In this document: positions 41,956-53,732 of the stretch, piece after piece
How positions within the stretch are numbered: position 1 is the stretch's first letter
How the letters are laid out: every line of letters begins with the position of its first letter
Assembly (NCBI GenBank): GCA_023053545.1
Contig: JAKZAN010000002.1
Coordinates: forward strand, 1,410,375 to 1,474,374
Origin: Lepidurus packardi
Lineage: Eukaryota > Arthropoda > Branchiopoda > Notostraca > Triopsidae
DNA length: 64,000 nucleotides
Direction: 5' to 3'
Program-made: the position numbers and the translations under genes
Notes under the pieces: model-generated
Databases searched by the model: none
What the model was told of the DNA's origin: nothing
Seen by the model: the letters and a program-made list of their open reading frames with translations, nothing else

Positions 41956-44890
41956 TCTTTCTTAAGATTCCTAAACTGCTTATAACTCTACATGTAGCGC
42001 CTCCGACGCCTCCGACTCACATTAATACCGATTCGGGAACAAACGGGGTGACCCATAGTGTAAAGGTATACAGCAGGGGAACATCCCTGTGTAAAAGTCT
42101 GTTACCAAGAAATAGATGGAAAAGGAGGAGCCAAATAGTATGACCAGGGAACCAACTGCTGATTGGCCGTTACGACACAGATCGGTATCATTTATATAGA
42201 CAGAAACTTGTCAGACAGATACATGCAGTGCGAATACTAATAGTATAGGAAAGTCAATTCCTAGGGTATTGCTATGAAATCGATACATTCACATTGCTAT
42301 CAATTTACGTTTGAACCTCATTTTTATATTTGCCGGCATAAGCAAGGCGTTGGTCAACAAGTCGGACCAATTCTGTCCTCGCAGGGAATTAGCCCGCAGC
42401 TTCAAAAAGTAGTAACAAAAGGCCCATTAGGAAGGGGCTCCATGTTCCTTCTCTCTCTATATATATCTTTACTCAAAGTCCGCTACAGCCTGTCGCAAGC
42501 TATCACCTAGTGGCACAAAACTCTAGCTTCTTGTGCATTTCAATCCGTACCACAGTATAGAGGTTTCACAGTATGCTAACAGGGCTATCTTCCAATGTTA
42601 AGGTTTTCTGACGACCTTCTCGGTCCCCCGAGTAATATTCAGGTAAAAGGCCAGAAAATGAAAGGGTACATTCGCAAACCTCCCAGTGCAGTTCAAAAAA
42701 GGTCACGACGGTTTACAAAGCGCGTAATTTAAATCTATTGCTTTAAACTATGTGAGCTTAAAATAAAAGATGAATTAACTAGGTCAAAGCACAACACGTA
42801 TACACATTATAGACTATTTCGCATTACCCAGGTTGCACCACCGAGGAGGCAGTCTATTTTGCAACCCATGCATAGGTGTTTTATAATATACAGGTTTAAC
42901 CCCATATACTATAAAATACCCATGTATATTAATGTCTATATGTGTTGTTATGACTATTTATGTCTATATACGAGTTATCCATTACATTGGTACTTTACAA
43001 CTATTCCTAAATGTTACTAACTTTTGCAAGTTTAGTATTTTTCTTAACACATTTAACTACGGCTCTTTCTGCTACAGCTACATTTTCTTCTTTAAGTGTA
43101 TAGTAAATCCTAACTCGAACGAACAAATTTAAAAAATAATCAACTGGAAATCAACCGTTTTTTCCAAAAACACTTTGCGCGCGTTGCCGGTAGGACCCTA
43201 CGTCAGCCCAAAACTCCCTTGAGTGCCCGAGAGAAAGGTCACCAGTCCCCCGTTTTGTGAATGTTTTGTTCTCTTCTCGAACCCTTTTTTCTAGTAGATT
43301 AGGAATGCCTACATGGGGGTACATGGCACAGTCTGGGAATCCATCCCCCATATAAGCCTTCGTACCCTCACATCCTCTTGGGACCGAGAAAATCGTGTTA
43401 ATCCCTTTACATTGGAAGATACCCCCAGTTACCATACTGTGAAACCTTTATACTGTGATCCGTACTCCATACGTGCTACTACAACACATGTTTAATGTGA
43501 TGGGACAGGGTCCAGGTTCGATTATGATCCTCGCAACGTGGCTCCGTTTTTAAGTGGCGTCGTTATCCACAGTCATCGGCGTAGATACCCTAAGACGCGA
43601 CAAACCCTCCAATATACCCTTAAATGGCCACAGACAAAATACCCACACACATTTCTACTCCCCAACGCCGTGTATGAAGAGTGACGGCACTCCCGACTTC
43701 GATACTCTGTACAAATCTGACTCAGGTAATTTTTCGCTACTATATTTAATCTGCCACTTCTACATCAAATTGTATGTAATTTCTTAGAATGTATCTGTTT
43801 TTTCTTTGATTTTTAATTTGCATTTTGTTATGCTATTTATATGTATTTGTTTATGCGCTTTGTTTACGTGCTTGTGAACGTTCTTATTACTTTATGGTGT
43901 ACGGAAATGCCCGGAATAGTGAGTGTAAAAAGAAGAAAATTAATTGAATTTAATGCGTAAAAGAAGAAAATTAATTTTCTTTGTTTACGTCTATGTTTGT
44001 GCTATTCTCTTATTTTTAAATTTAAAGAACGAAAACATAATTATTCCAACCAAACAGATACTTCCGAGATATCTCCCTAAACGATCTTAAGGCTACGGTA
44101 CACCTTAAGGCTAAGGCTCTTATGGGCGAATTGCACAGGAAACGGCGTAGGTGATTCCACCAAAACCATGGGAAATTTTTTAAATTAGTTTCAGACAGTA
44201 ATGTAAATGATAATGATAACTAGCGCACATTGACTAGAGTTTTCAAAAATAATTCTTCTTAAATTTGCAAAACAGAAATGAATTTTCCCCTTTTTTTATT
44301 AAAACTAATTTAAAAAATCGGGCTTCAATGTGCTGTAGATTATTTTTCAACTGAATTTTTAAAGCCAACAGACTTTAAATCTGTTTTTTTTTTTGTTTTT
44401 TAAATCTGGGTTTTGAGTAATCGCATACGTAGTTTCGCGAAATTTCCTACCTACATTGCACTGCCGCATTGAACCATCTCGACCTTCAGCTTGGTGCAAT
44501 GTAGCCTTAAGCCTAGCTCAGTGCCCAGCCAAGAAGAAAACGTTTACCACCGATACGGACCTGAACAGCGTCCGCGGGACCACCTTCAGCGCCACCTATC
44601 ACCAGCTTCGACCAACTATTCCTTGATCCAAAAATCTTCGCAAGAGGCCCAGGGTCCTTTCATGGTTGTATAAACGTCCTTTCATGGTAAAACCCGCCTC
44701 GAATTGGATCCAGGTAAACATCAATCTCCTCTTAATTCTCCTTAGATTCTTAAAAAATACTTAAAAGAAAAACCTTCTCTCACATTGTTAGATGTGGTAT
44801 GCGCCGCAGGGTCCAGTACAGAATCATCAGCCTCTCCAGCTCGCCTTTAACAACATCTCCATCGCCAACAACATCAGTATCAATAAACTC
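41956..44890 (+). pseudogene. Duplicated, shattered 3' half of Dscam
   Basis: 41970-42055 copies the start of the FN2 exon with its upstream intron (CATGTAGCGCCTCCGACGCC). About 42475-42560 copies the middle and 43440-43548 the end of the second FN2 exon. 43549-43725 copies the juxtamembrane part of the membrane exon, 44050-44091 plus 44507-44715 the EISPYATF exon, and 44790-44850 the last exon. Exons for FN3 to FN6 are missing. Frames are broken by stops, indels and a MITE at 44092-44506. Unrelated sequence fills 42060-42470 and 42560-43430. It is immediately downstream of SOD-like gene 1, as expected for a tandem duplication. No full product is possible. Confidence 0.9.
44092..44506. mobile_element. 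piggyBac-type MITE with TTAA target duplication
   Basis: The 415-bp element is bounded by GGCTACGGTACACC and GGTGCAATGTAGCC and flanked by exact TTAA copies at 44088-44091 and 44507-44510. It interrupts the duplicated copy of the Dscam EISPYATF exon. The equivalent site in the intact exon near 38474 (CTACCTTCAGCCTAGCCC) has no insertion. The terminal repeat resembles that of family C (GGCTCCCGTATACC). Confidence 0.85.
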
Positions 44891-45121
44891 CAAATTATTC
44901 GCATCTTCCTTCTTACTCTTGCCTCCCTTTTCTTTTTCTTCGAGTTCTTGGAGTTCGAGTGCCTTGATCTCATGCCAAATACATGGGGTGTACAAAGCTA
45001 ATCTCATTTTTTACCTTTTTGTTTTTTTGTTTTCATTTAAGAAGGGCGTCAATTTGCTTGTTCGAGATCTTTTCCAAGGTTAAAAAAGTGTAAGTGTTAT
45101 TTGAATGCCAACCGACACAGG

Positions 45122-45147
45122 TATATAAACTCACCCATTTGGTCAGT
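45122..45147 (+). promoter_or_regulatory. TATA box and initiator of SOD-like gene 2
   Basis: TATATAAA at 45122-45129 and TCAGT at 45143-45147 repeat the arrangement of gene 1. The inferred non-coding first exon ends at 45248 (TTTAACAG, then gtaaaaa), and the acceptor is at 46027 (TTCCAAG). Conservation of the promoter suggests the second copy is still transcribed. Confidence 0.6.
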
Positions 45148-46082
45148 TCTACCTGTACTGAACATACATACCTTCTCTCTCTTCTTCCTCAATGCAGACA
45201 TTTTTTGTCGTCTTAAGTACAAGTTAGTGACTCCAATAAGTTTAACAGGTAAAAATCCTTCAAAATCCTTGAAATTTGCTAAACTCTAACTAAATTAACG
45301 AAATTTTCTTATAAAATGAGAAAAAATTATCTTCTCTAGTCAAAACCGCAAAAAAACATCTATTCATTTCCATTAAACTAACTAAACCTCGCTTGGAATC
45401 AAATGTAATGTTACGATTGCAAACGAAGTTTGGTAAGTTTTATCCAAATTAGTGCAACGTATCATTGACCAGAAAATTAAGATTATCCGACATCCATTGA
45501 CAATTATTTGCATACTTAGATATTTTAAATGATATTTTGTATTCCTTATAAAATAACAATTTTCTTCATTTCTTTCTTAACCGAGTTTTCGAAGCAAATA
45601 GAAACCCTTCAAATTTCATAACCTCTAAGTAAATAAACGAAATTTCCTTAGAAAGAGAGAAAAAATTAACATCTCTATAAAAATCGAAAAATATTCTATC
45701 CATTTTCATTAAACTGACTAAATCTCGTTTGGAATCAAATGGAATGTTATGATCGCAAGCGCAGTTTCAGTTAAATTTATGGAAATTAGAAGCAATTATC
45801 ATTGACAATGAAACAGAGGTTATCTGAAATCCATCGATATGTATTTACCTATTTCTGGAATTTCTTAAGCGAATAACTCGTTGCAAAAATAACGTTTTTT
45901 CTTGCTGTCTTTGTGAACCGAGTATTTTGATTTTATAAAATTTGTTTTCTTTGCTTAGAATGAAAATTTAGTAGATGTGGACAAAGGAAATTCACGAGAC
46001 GGAAATTTTTAATATTTTATTTCCAAGGACTTCAAAGGTCTAATTTTTTTTGTTTGGGGAAAAGTTGTGAAAAATTACAGCC

Positions 46083-48398
46083 ATGAACCAAATGTGGTGC
46101 ATCTTGATGTGCATGGCTTTTGGGGTTGCAATTCAGCAGGTTTCCAGCGTTCACCCGCAGGTTCATTTTCTCTATTCGCCATTACCATTATGGATGAGAA
46201 GCGACGTTATCGAGGTTCCCGTCACGCCTGAGTCACGCCACGGCACTCATGTCAGTCTTCTTGAACTTATTTTTAATAAATCTATTTTCATAGAATTTTC
46301 CAATTAAAATAAATTTCTTACTTTTTTAAAAAAAAAAATCTTATTTGGGGTTGTGGGATTGCAATTCAGGAGTCGGATTGCGATGAGGTTCAGAAAAAAA
46401 GGGCCATTGTACGGCTTTTGGATGAAAAGGGAGGAGTAATGGGTGCACTTCATTTTCGACAACAAAGGCCACCTAATGGCCCAGTTCACATTACGGGCAA
46501 CATCACAGGATTAGAGCCGGGCAAAAAAGGAATCCATGTACACACCAACGGAGATTGTATTGAAGCCGGACTACACTTCCAGGTATATTTTTTATATACT
46601 TATATTATTCTGTTGAAATTAACAATATCATGTAAGTCTCCATTTGCATATTATGAAGCGATTTGAGATTTCAAGTATGCTTACTTGGAATCTCAAGATT
46701 TGAGATTTCAAGTATGCTTACTTGAAATCTCAGGTCTTGGAATCTCCAAGTTCAACTTTAATCAAACAAACGATTCTTAGCGTGCTGTAACGTCAAAAAA
46801 TAAGGCTCCCATATACCTTAGTTTGGTAAAGGTGGTTAGGTGGTTATGGGGAATTTCGCTTGGGGAATTTCGAAGCAACTTTTTGATAAAACCAGTACAT
46901 TTAATGAAAAATTCTTTAAAACAGTAATATGGAGCTTGCTAACAGGTAGTACACAATCAATGTTATTGTTTTTTCCAATTAGCAATACATTAGCAATACA
47001 CATTTGCAATTTACAATATGAGAATACGTTACCTAAAAATCTGTCCTTTGCTTGTGCACTAGCTACTAATAAAAGAAAACATTTGTATAAGTTTGCTTTC
47101 AAATCGAATAAGCCTTTTTCGACAAATCTTGTTCCGAATGTTTGATGACTTAGTTTGGGAGATTGTGCTGCTACAACAAACTGGGGTGACAAACTGTACT
47201 TTTCATAAGCAAAACAAGCGTAGAAAATTTGCCAGCAATTAGCTATATGTTTCTTTTCTTACTTTCTTACGCAAGGCTTTCAGAAAACAGTAACAAACAT
47301 CAGTGCCATCTGTGATTCTTAACCAAGAATAAGCTAAGGTATACGGGAGCCTTAAGTCTTCTGACGTTTTCACAACGACGCAAAGCTGAATAATGAAATA
47401 CCACCGAGTGAATGTTAATCGCTAACGGGAATCTGTCCAATTACTCCGGCTTGGTATTACATCGCTCGATGCTTTTTATCCTGGGAGTCACGAAAACGAT
47501 GTGTTCGAAGTTTTTTTTTGCTATTAATTGATTAGAAACCCAACTACAGATATGATCTTCTAAACAGCTCCATTTCAAACTATCGATTTGTTCTAAGTTA
47601 CTTAGTCTAATACCTTAACCGTAAAAAAGGTACACAAACGCAACGTACCTCGTCAAATGTCGGAAATCAGCATATTGATATTTTTAATCAAAAGGCGATT
47701 ATTTCGAATCTAAAATGCCTTGTTAGAGACGTACCGATGCTCAAACTGATTCCTTTGACTCCCAATTTGATTCGCGCCAGCTAATACCGATACGTAACCC
47801 AATTTCGCTCTCGAGATCAAAACGCTTTACCAAGTCTCGATTTCACCTAGTAGTCTTCCCCTGCAATCAATTCAACTGCCTTGCTCCATTATTATCACCC
47901 TTTTTTATTAATAATTAAAGAGTAACGATTAGCTAATCGCTTAGACGTCACCCGATATCAACGATACCCTTGGACTCTAGATACCGATTGTTCTAGCTGT
48001 TGATCAATATCGATACAAACTAAACTTCCTCTCTATAATCAATTCTAATTTGATTATTGAGAGTAAAGTTCAGCTAATCGTTTTGAAGCTAAATTATTCC
48101 CTCAAACTTCAAATATATTTTTTTCCACTACTGATTCAATGCATTTCAATAGCAACGCCACGGATTGCCAGATGATGAACACCGCCACTGGGGTGACCTT
48201 GGCAACATTTTGGTCTCCGCGGATGGCGTGGCGGTCGTCGATATTACGGACGACATTCTTTCCCTAAACGGCGCACGCAACATGATCGGTCGCAGCCTAA
48301 TCATCGATGCCGTTGAAGACCTTGGCCTTCCGGAAGGAAGCCCTGTCATCTTGCCAACCCAAGCGGCTTGCGGGATTATTGGCTTCATCAAAGTTTAA
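46083..48398 (+). CDS. Secreted Cu/Zn-superoxide-dismutase-like protein 2 (diverged paralog)
   Basis: Three phase-0 coding exons (46083-46250, 46370-46582, 48153-48398) give 208 residues, with the same architecture as the gene at 40.4 kb. A hydrophobic start (MNQMWCILMCMAFGVAI) suggests secretion. GIHVH, HGLPDDEHRHWGDLGN, the two disulphide Cys and [15 protein letters not shown] are present. The His120-equivalent is again Asp. Three residues of the HFNP loop are deleted (LHFQ), the active-site Arg is Gln (PTQAAC), and the usual HG before HVH has become KG. It has thus moved further from an enzyme, yet the frame is intact over all exons. Intron 2 is enlarged by about 1 kb of inserted repeats, including a family C MITE. 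It could be a young pseudogene, but nothing in the coding sequence breaks it. Confidence 0.88.
46665..46752. repeat. Short palindromic tandem repeat in SOD-like gene 2 intron
   Basis: GATTTGAGATTTCAAGTATG followed by CTTACTTG(G/A)AATCTCA occurs twice in tandem. Each unit is itself an inverted repeat (GAGATTTCAAGTA, TACTTGAAATCTC). It is absent from the paralogous intron. Confidence 0.8.
46804..47351 (+). mobile_element. Complete TTAA-type MITE (family C), 548 bp
   Basis: It runs from GGCTCCCATATACCTTAG to CTAAGGTATACGGGAGCC. The right flank is TTAA and the left ATAA. It lies in intron 2 of SOD-like gene 2 and is missing from the same intron of gene 1, so it inserted after the duplication. 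It has no coding potential of note. Confidence 0.88.
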
Positions 48399-48599
48399 TA
48401 ACAAGCGTTGTAAACAAATAACTCTTCGGCATTATTACACAACAATGAAGAAATTGGTAACGCGACACAAAATCTATTTCAAATTTGCGTTTTTCCTCTC
48501 TCTATTTCTTCTACGCATGGTGAGCGGGACGAAAGAGAACTCAATTTGTCTGTTTTTTGGTTTCAAAAAAGGAACCAACTTGTAATTAATGACCATCAA

Positions 48600-48992
48600 C
48601 TTTGTTCCTTTTAAAATAAACGAGGAGCATATTGTTTTTCTGAGGGTACTCAAAGGGCAACATAACAACAAAAAATCGGGTGTTTTGTCTTGATTATGAA
48701 TAGATTACTTAAAAGCTGAAAGAAACTCCCCACCCCCCCCCAAAAAAAAGTCTCTATAAAAAAAAATCCCGAAATAATGGATGGGTTTCAGTGATGTCGG
48801 CAACAATAGGGCCTGTCATTTCGAAACCCAAACTATTTAAAAAAAATTAAAACATTTTTTAAACCTTATTTTAGATCTATCGCAACAATGGAGTAGACAA
48901 CAAATCCCAACTAAGCATTTTGTACAACAATCTCCACAAAACTTACCTAATTAACTCCCCTATTTTTCCAATGGCACTTTTCAATATCTCTC
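48600..48992. other. Short gene-free gap
   Basis: Similarity to the 3' flank of SOD-like gene 1 fades out by about 48,600. The remaining bases up to the retrotransposon are AT-rich with a C8 run near 48,736, and I see no feature. Confidence 0.5.
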
Positions 48993-49234
48993 TACTCATT
49001 TCTTTTTTTTTTTTTTTTTTAAATTTATTACCAGTTTAGGCCGAAGCCTGTTACTGGGTTCTCAGTAGTACATGTTTCATTTGAGCTATCACAGTTCGTT
49101 TTATCACTTATAAATAGGGAGACAGAAAGGAAGGGGGACTAGAGGGTGGCTTGTACCACCGTTTTAAAAGGGAGGGTAAGGTGCGGGGAGGGAAGGGGTA
49201 AAGGTTATGAGTATGTATACATATACTGGGTGAT

Positions 49235-52200
49235 TCATGTTTTCGACAATTCTTTCATGTTATTGCCAAAACTGGCGAGGGCTGGAAAGCATTTGGGGTT
49301 GCATAAAAAGTTTTCCGAAGTAAAAGGAATCTTTAATTTGCTGAGCTCTCTTAGTAATTTTGCTCTTTCATGATTAAGTCTCGTACAATGAAATAGCAGA
49401 TGTGGAACATCTTGTTTCATCTGAGATCGGCAAATGCAGGTATCGTCATCGATCTTTTTAATTCGCTTTAAATATGAGCGGCAGGGGAAATGGTTTGTGC
49501 GCAATTGGATTATCGTGGATAATATGCTTTTGGGCAGTTTTGAATCAACGATAGATTTTTTGTCTGGACTGGCTTTTAGATCTTTGGTAGCGTAATGGAA
49601 CTTGTTCCAGTCTTGACACCAAGTATTAAGTAAAAACTTGGAGAGCCAAATGCGCGCTACTTTTAATGAATCAGGAGGAGATGGCCAAGCGCTAGAGAGG
49701 AGGTTTCTTGCTCTTTCAGAATAGGAGGTGTAGCTTATATGCTTTGCGGGTTCATGTTTCGTAGGCCACACGTTCCAGATTTTTGAGGCATAATGGTTGA
49801 GAAGAGATTTCTTCAAGGCAAGATCCAGTGGTGGGAGTCCCAGGTCGACTTCAATTGCTGCAGAGGGTGTTGTTTTGAGGGCACCGGATATAGTTAATAA
49901 GCCTTTACGGTAAAGTTGTTGAAGTGGTTTCAGTTTAGCTTTCGATATATTGCACCATGCTGGGTATCCATATAAAAATTTACTAACGATTGTGGCTTGA
50001 AATAAGGTTTTTAATTGCTTGGATGATATTGATTTGCACCATTTAGCGATTTTTATCATACGTAATTGGGAGCTGTTGCATTGGTTAGCAATGTGTGAAA
50101 CGTGAGTAGACCAATTTAGTCGGTGATCAAGGTAGAGGCCCAGATATCTTGATGAAGTTTTGGGTACGATGGTGGTTTGACCCCAAGTCAGTGTTGCTTC
50201 TTCGGCTTGTCTTTATGGAAGTATACGAGTTCGGTTTTTTCTTTAGCAAATCGGACATTTAGTCTAATGCCCCATTTTTCTAATGCTGAAATGTTGTTAG
50301 CTAGTAGTTTGGTGTTTTGATTACTCGATTTGCTGGAGGTGAATAATATTAGGTCATCAGCAAAGGCCTGGATCTCTATCCTCTTGCGTTTGATTGTTGT
50401 GAAACAGACATTAATGTAAATTAAGAAGGGGAGAGGAGAAAGTGGGGACCCTTGGGGAACGCCGTTTGTAATTTGGTAGAGCAAACTATGCGTTTCTCTA
50501 TAGATGGTATAGGCGGTGCGGTTTTCCAAGAAGCTAGTGATCCAATTGAGTAGTACTTTGGGGGTTTTTATTTTTCGGAGCTCATTAATCAATTTTTGGT
50601 GATGAAAATTATCAAAAGCTCCACTTATATCTAGGAATAATGCTGTTAGTACTTTCCCTTTATCAAAGGCTTTAAGGCCAGCGTTGGATAGTCGGATTAG
50701 GGAGTCTGTGGTAGACCGATTTCGTCGAAATCCCCATTGATTTCCTGACAGGATTTTATTGTCATCGAGGAATTTCGTTAGTTTGCGAGTCATGGCTTTT
50801 TCCAATATCTTGCCCAGTACTGGGAGAAGAGAGATTGGGCGGAAACTCCGCATAGATTCGTAACTTGGTTTGTGTGGTTTGGGTAGAATTAGCACTTTAG
50901 CCATCTTCCAGTCTTTTGGGTAATAACTCAGACGAATCGAGGCGTTGTATATGTTAATCATAGGTTCTTTTAGTATGTTCCATAGTTCTTTTATTATTAT
51001 AGGCTGAATGTCGTCTTTTCCAGCTGCTTTCATGGGTTGTAGCTCAGTGATGATTGATGAGAGGTCTTCTGCTGTGATTTCGTCGTCTTTATCGAAGTTG
51101 TAATTTATTCGACGTATTTTAGATTTGGAGGGGGGGTTTGAATCTCTTGTGCCTCCTAAGAGTTTTTCTGCCGCATAGTTTAGTTTGGTGATTTCATCCG
51201 AAAAGTTGTTCCCGTCTTCTTGTAAAACGTGTTGGAGTAAGTTTTTTTCCTTGTTCTTTAGGTTATTATTAAAAGCCCATAATGTTTTGTTGTGTGGTTC
51301 TTTTATTTTGTTTAGCCAATACTCTTCTCTATATTTTCTTGTTTTGGCGCGATATAGGTTTCTTGCAACTTTCCAATTCGTTTCATCTTGTAATCCAGTG
51401 TTTTTGAACTTTTTAAGTGCTTTAGCTGCTGCTTTTCTAAGGGAGTTAAGGTCTGAATTCCACCAGGGGTTTGAGTTTTTCAGGACTCTTTTAGGTACAT
51501 GCTTCGATATTATTTCTTGGATAGTCGATGTCAAAGAGCCAACGGCAAGGTCAATAGCATCATTGTTTCCAAGTTTATCCAGGACAAGCGTGTGTCAAGA
51601 AGCTCTTTTGTTTTTGAACGGATTTTATCCCAGTTGACTTTTGTGTAAGACCACATGGTGGAGGTAAATTTAGCTTTGGCATTTGGGAGATCAATTATTA
51701 CAGCGGAGTGATCGGATTCATTATAATAGTCTTCGTCGTCACGAATTTTTAAGTAAACATGAGGTAGAAGCGTCAAGGAAGCATAAGTTAAGTCTAGTGT
51801 CGATTGGTGTCCTCGTTTGTTGTGAAATGTGTGGCGGTTCCAGGTGTTTAGCAGTTCCATGCCGTGTTTTGTCGTAAAGTCGTACAGTTGTATTCCAGGT
51901 AAGTCTGATTTTTTAGCTTCCCATGACCAATGATGAGCGTTAAAGTCCCCGGTTATGATGATATTTGATGTAGTTTTATAGAATTTTTCCCACAAGTTTT
52001 GAAGCAGAGTTTCTAAATTTTCATTGGATCTTCTGTAAAGTGCGATAACAAGTATAGGTGACGAGTTGAGAGATTGTATTTTTATTACCACGGATAATTG
52101 GGATATTTCTAGTATCTGGTATGAAGCTGATTGAGTAGTGAGTAGCGCTATTCCTTGGTATTCTAGCCGAGATCGAGAGATGGAGTATCTCGAAAGTTGA

Positions 52201-52337
52201 TTGATTGTTAAGTTTTGCGGAGGTTCGAGTTATACTATCACGTTATCTATATCTTCTTTCTGAGCTTGTCGTGTTAATTCTTGAAGTTGGTCATAGCTCT
52301 TTCTTATATTTTGGATCAAGATTCTTGTCGGTTTCAT
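49235..52337 (-). pseudogene. LINE ORF2: endonuclease and reverse transcriptase, disabled
   Basis: It starts at an ATG at 52337, just after the ORF1 stop at 52362. The endonuclease part (to about 51540) has ITGDFNAHHWSW and SDHSAVIIDL. The reverse transcriptase part has FRPISLLPVLGKILEK, LDISGAFDN, NGVPQGSPLSP and the catalytic AFADDLILF. A C-terminal region has TTPSAAIEVDLGLPPLDLAL and a Cys/His cluster (CICRSQMKQDVPHLLFHC). Defects: an in-frame TAA at 52230-52232, a frameshift near 51535-51545, and a frameshift near 50195-50205 after the RT palm. I see no RNase H between RT and the Cys/His cluster. Confidence 0.9.
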
Positions 52338-52361
52338 GCTTTTTTAGCGGATTGGGCTTCT

Positions 52362-53732
52362 TTAAATGGCAGCAATTCGGGTTGGGCAGTTCTTATCAAA
52401 GGCTGCGTGTTTGCCTCCGCAGTTGACACATTTCAAGAAGGTGTTGTCGCAGTTTTTAGTTTCATGTATTATTGTGCCAGACTTGGCGCATTTGGAGGTA
52501 ATGCTTTGACAGTTGAAGGAAGTGTGCCCGTATTTTTGGCATTTAAAGCATTGGAGGATTGAGGGCGGTCGAGAGCTTTCCACTTGTACTGTACGGTTGA
52601 AGGCAAGAAGAGTTCCGCGACTTGTAAGGATGTTTTTTTCCATTTCTGACGAGCAAATATAGAGGATGGAGCCGTGTTTTTTGCCATTGTCCTCGTTGAT
52701 CCATGAAACTTGATCAGGTTTAAAAGTGATATTGAGACTTGAGTTCTTTTCTGAAAGGTGTTCCCAAATTTCTTCTCTTGAGACATCTTTCGGGAGCAGA
52801 TGAATTGCTACTTTTAGCTTAGGTTGAATAGTGACGACCTTGATCATTCCAAGTTGACAGAGAAATTTTCCGTCCAAAATTTTTGCGGATTCTTCTTTTT
52901 CAGCTTTGTTTTTGTATGTGAGGATTAGATCTCCTTGCATCTTTTTTCTCACCAGGATTGGGCGAGGTGCTTGGCTATCAAAGGCTTTAATATCAGAGTC
53001 GATTAAGGATAGGAGGTCTCTTTTGGTGTACTGCTTTTTACGTTTTTCGGCGTCCTGCTGACGGATGAAAAGAGTCACGGCTTTTTCAGCGTTGATTGAG
53101 CTAATGTTAGGAGTTTGTTCTGGGGAAGTTTCAGGCAAGGGGATGGTATTCTCCTTTCCGTTGTTTTGAGTCTTGGGTTGTTTGGGTCGGTGCCTTCTGG
53201 TGACAAGCAGCCATCCATTTTCTTCCTGTTTTTTTTCCTCTTGTCGTGGCTCGGTGGCATTGAGTACGTTTTCAGGTCTAGCTTCAGCTCTTGTTTCGAG
53301 TTTGGTTTCAAGTTTGAGAACGATTCCGGTTAGATTTTTAACTTGCTCTGTAAGCAGAACTTGGGTTTCCATCATGGCTTGCAATGTGTAGGCTATGATT
53401 TCTGTTTGAGACGGTACTACGCTGCTAATCGAGTGGGAGCGTTTTCAAAACGAGAGTTGAGCCCTGGGGGAGTGTAAGCGGGCGCGTTTTAACGAATTTT
53501 GATGGCTTGGACAGGAATTGGAGGAGCTTTGATCATTTTCAAATTCCTTTCCGTAGATTGTACAAATCGAAGCATCGGTGTATTCCATTGAGTTGTCTTT
53601 TTCAGTAGTTTTTCTTTTTTCCGCTGGGCCAGTTTTCGGAGTCGGCAGTGCTGCTGCACCTTCCATGGGGGAAATTCCTGAACCAATATGGACGGACTTA
53701 TACGGACAATAAATTACGGACAATATGGACAC
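52362..53732 (-). pseudogene. LINE ORF1: zinc-knuckle nucleic-acid-binding protein, one nonsense codon
   Basis: One frame of about 456 codons runs from ATG 53732 to the stop at 52362, broken only by a TGA at 53445-53447. The C-terminus carries clustered knuckles (CFKCQKYGHTSFNC, CAKSGTIIHETKNC, CVNCGGKHAAFDKNC), as in ORF1 of Jockey, I and R1-type elements. The second knuckle lacks one Cys (CAKSG). The central region (KVAIHLLPKDVSREEIWEHL) resembles the ORF1 nucleic-acid-binding domain. The function in live elements is RNA binding and particle assembly. Confidence 0.85.

Noticed and set aside
46840-47145. Open frames of about 100 codons on both strands inside SOD-like gene 2 intron 2
   Set aside because: They lie wholly within a MITE whose other copies have different frames, so they are not genes.
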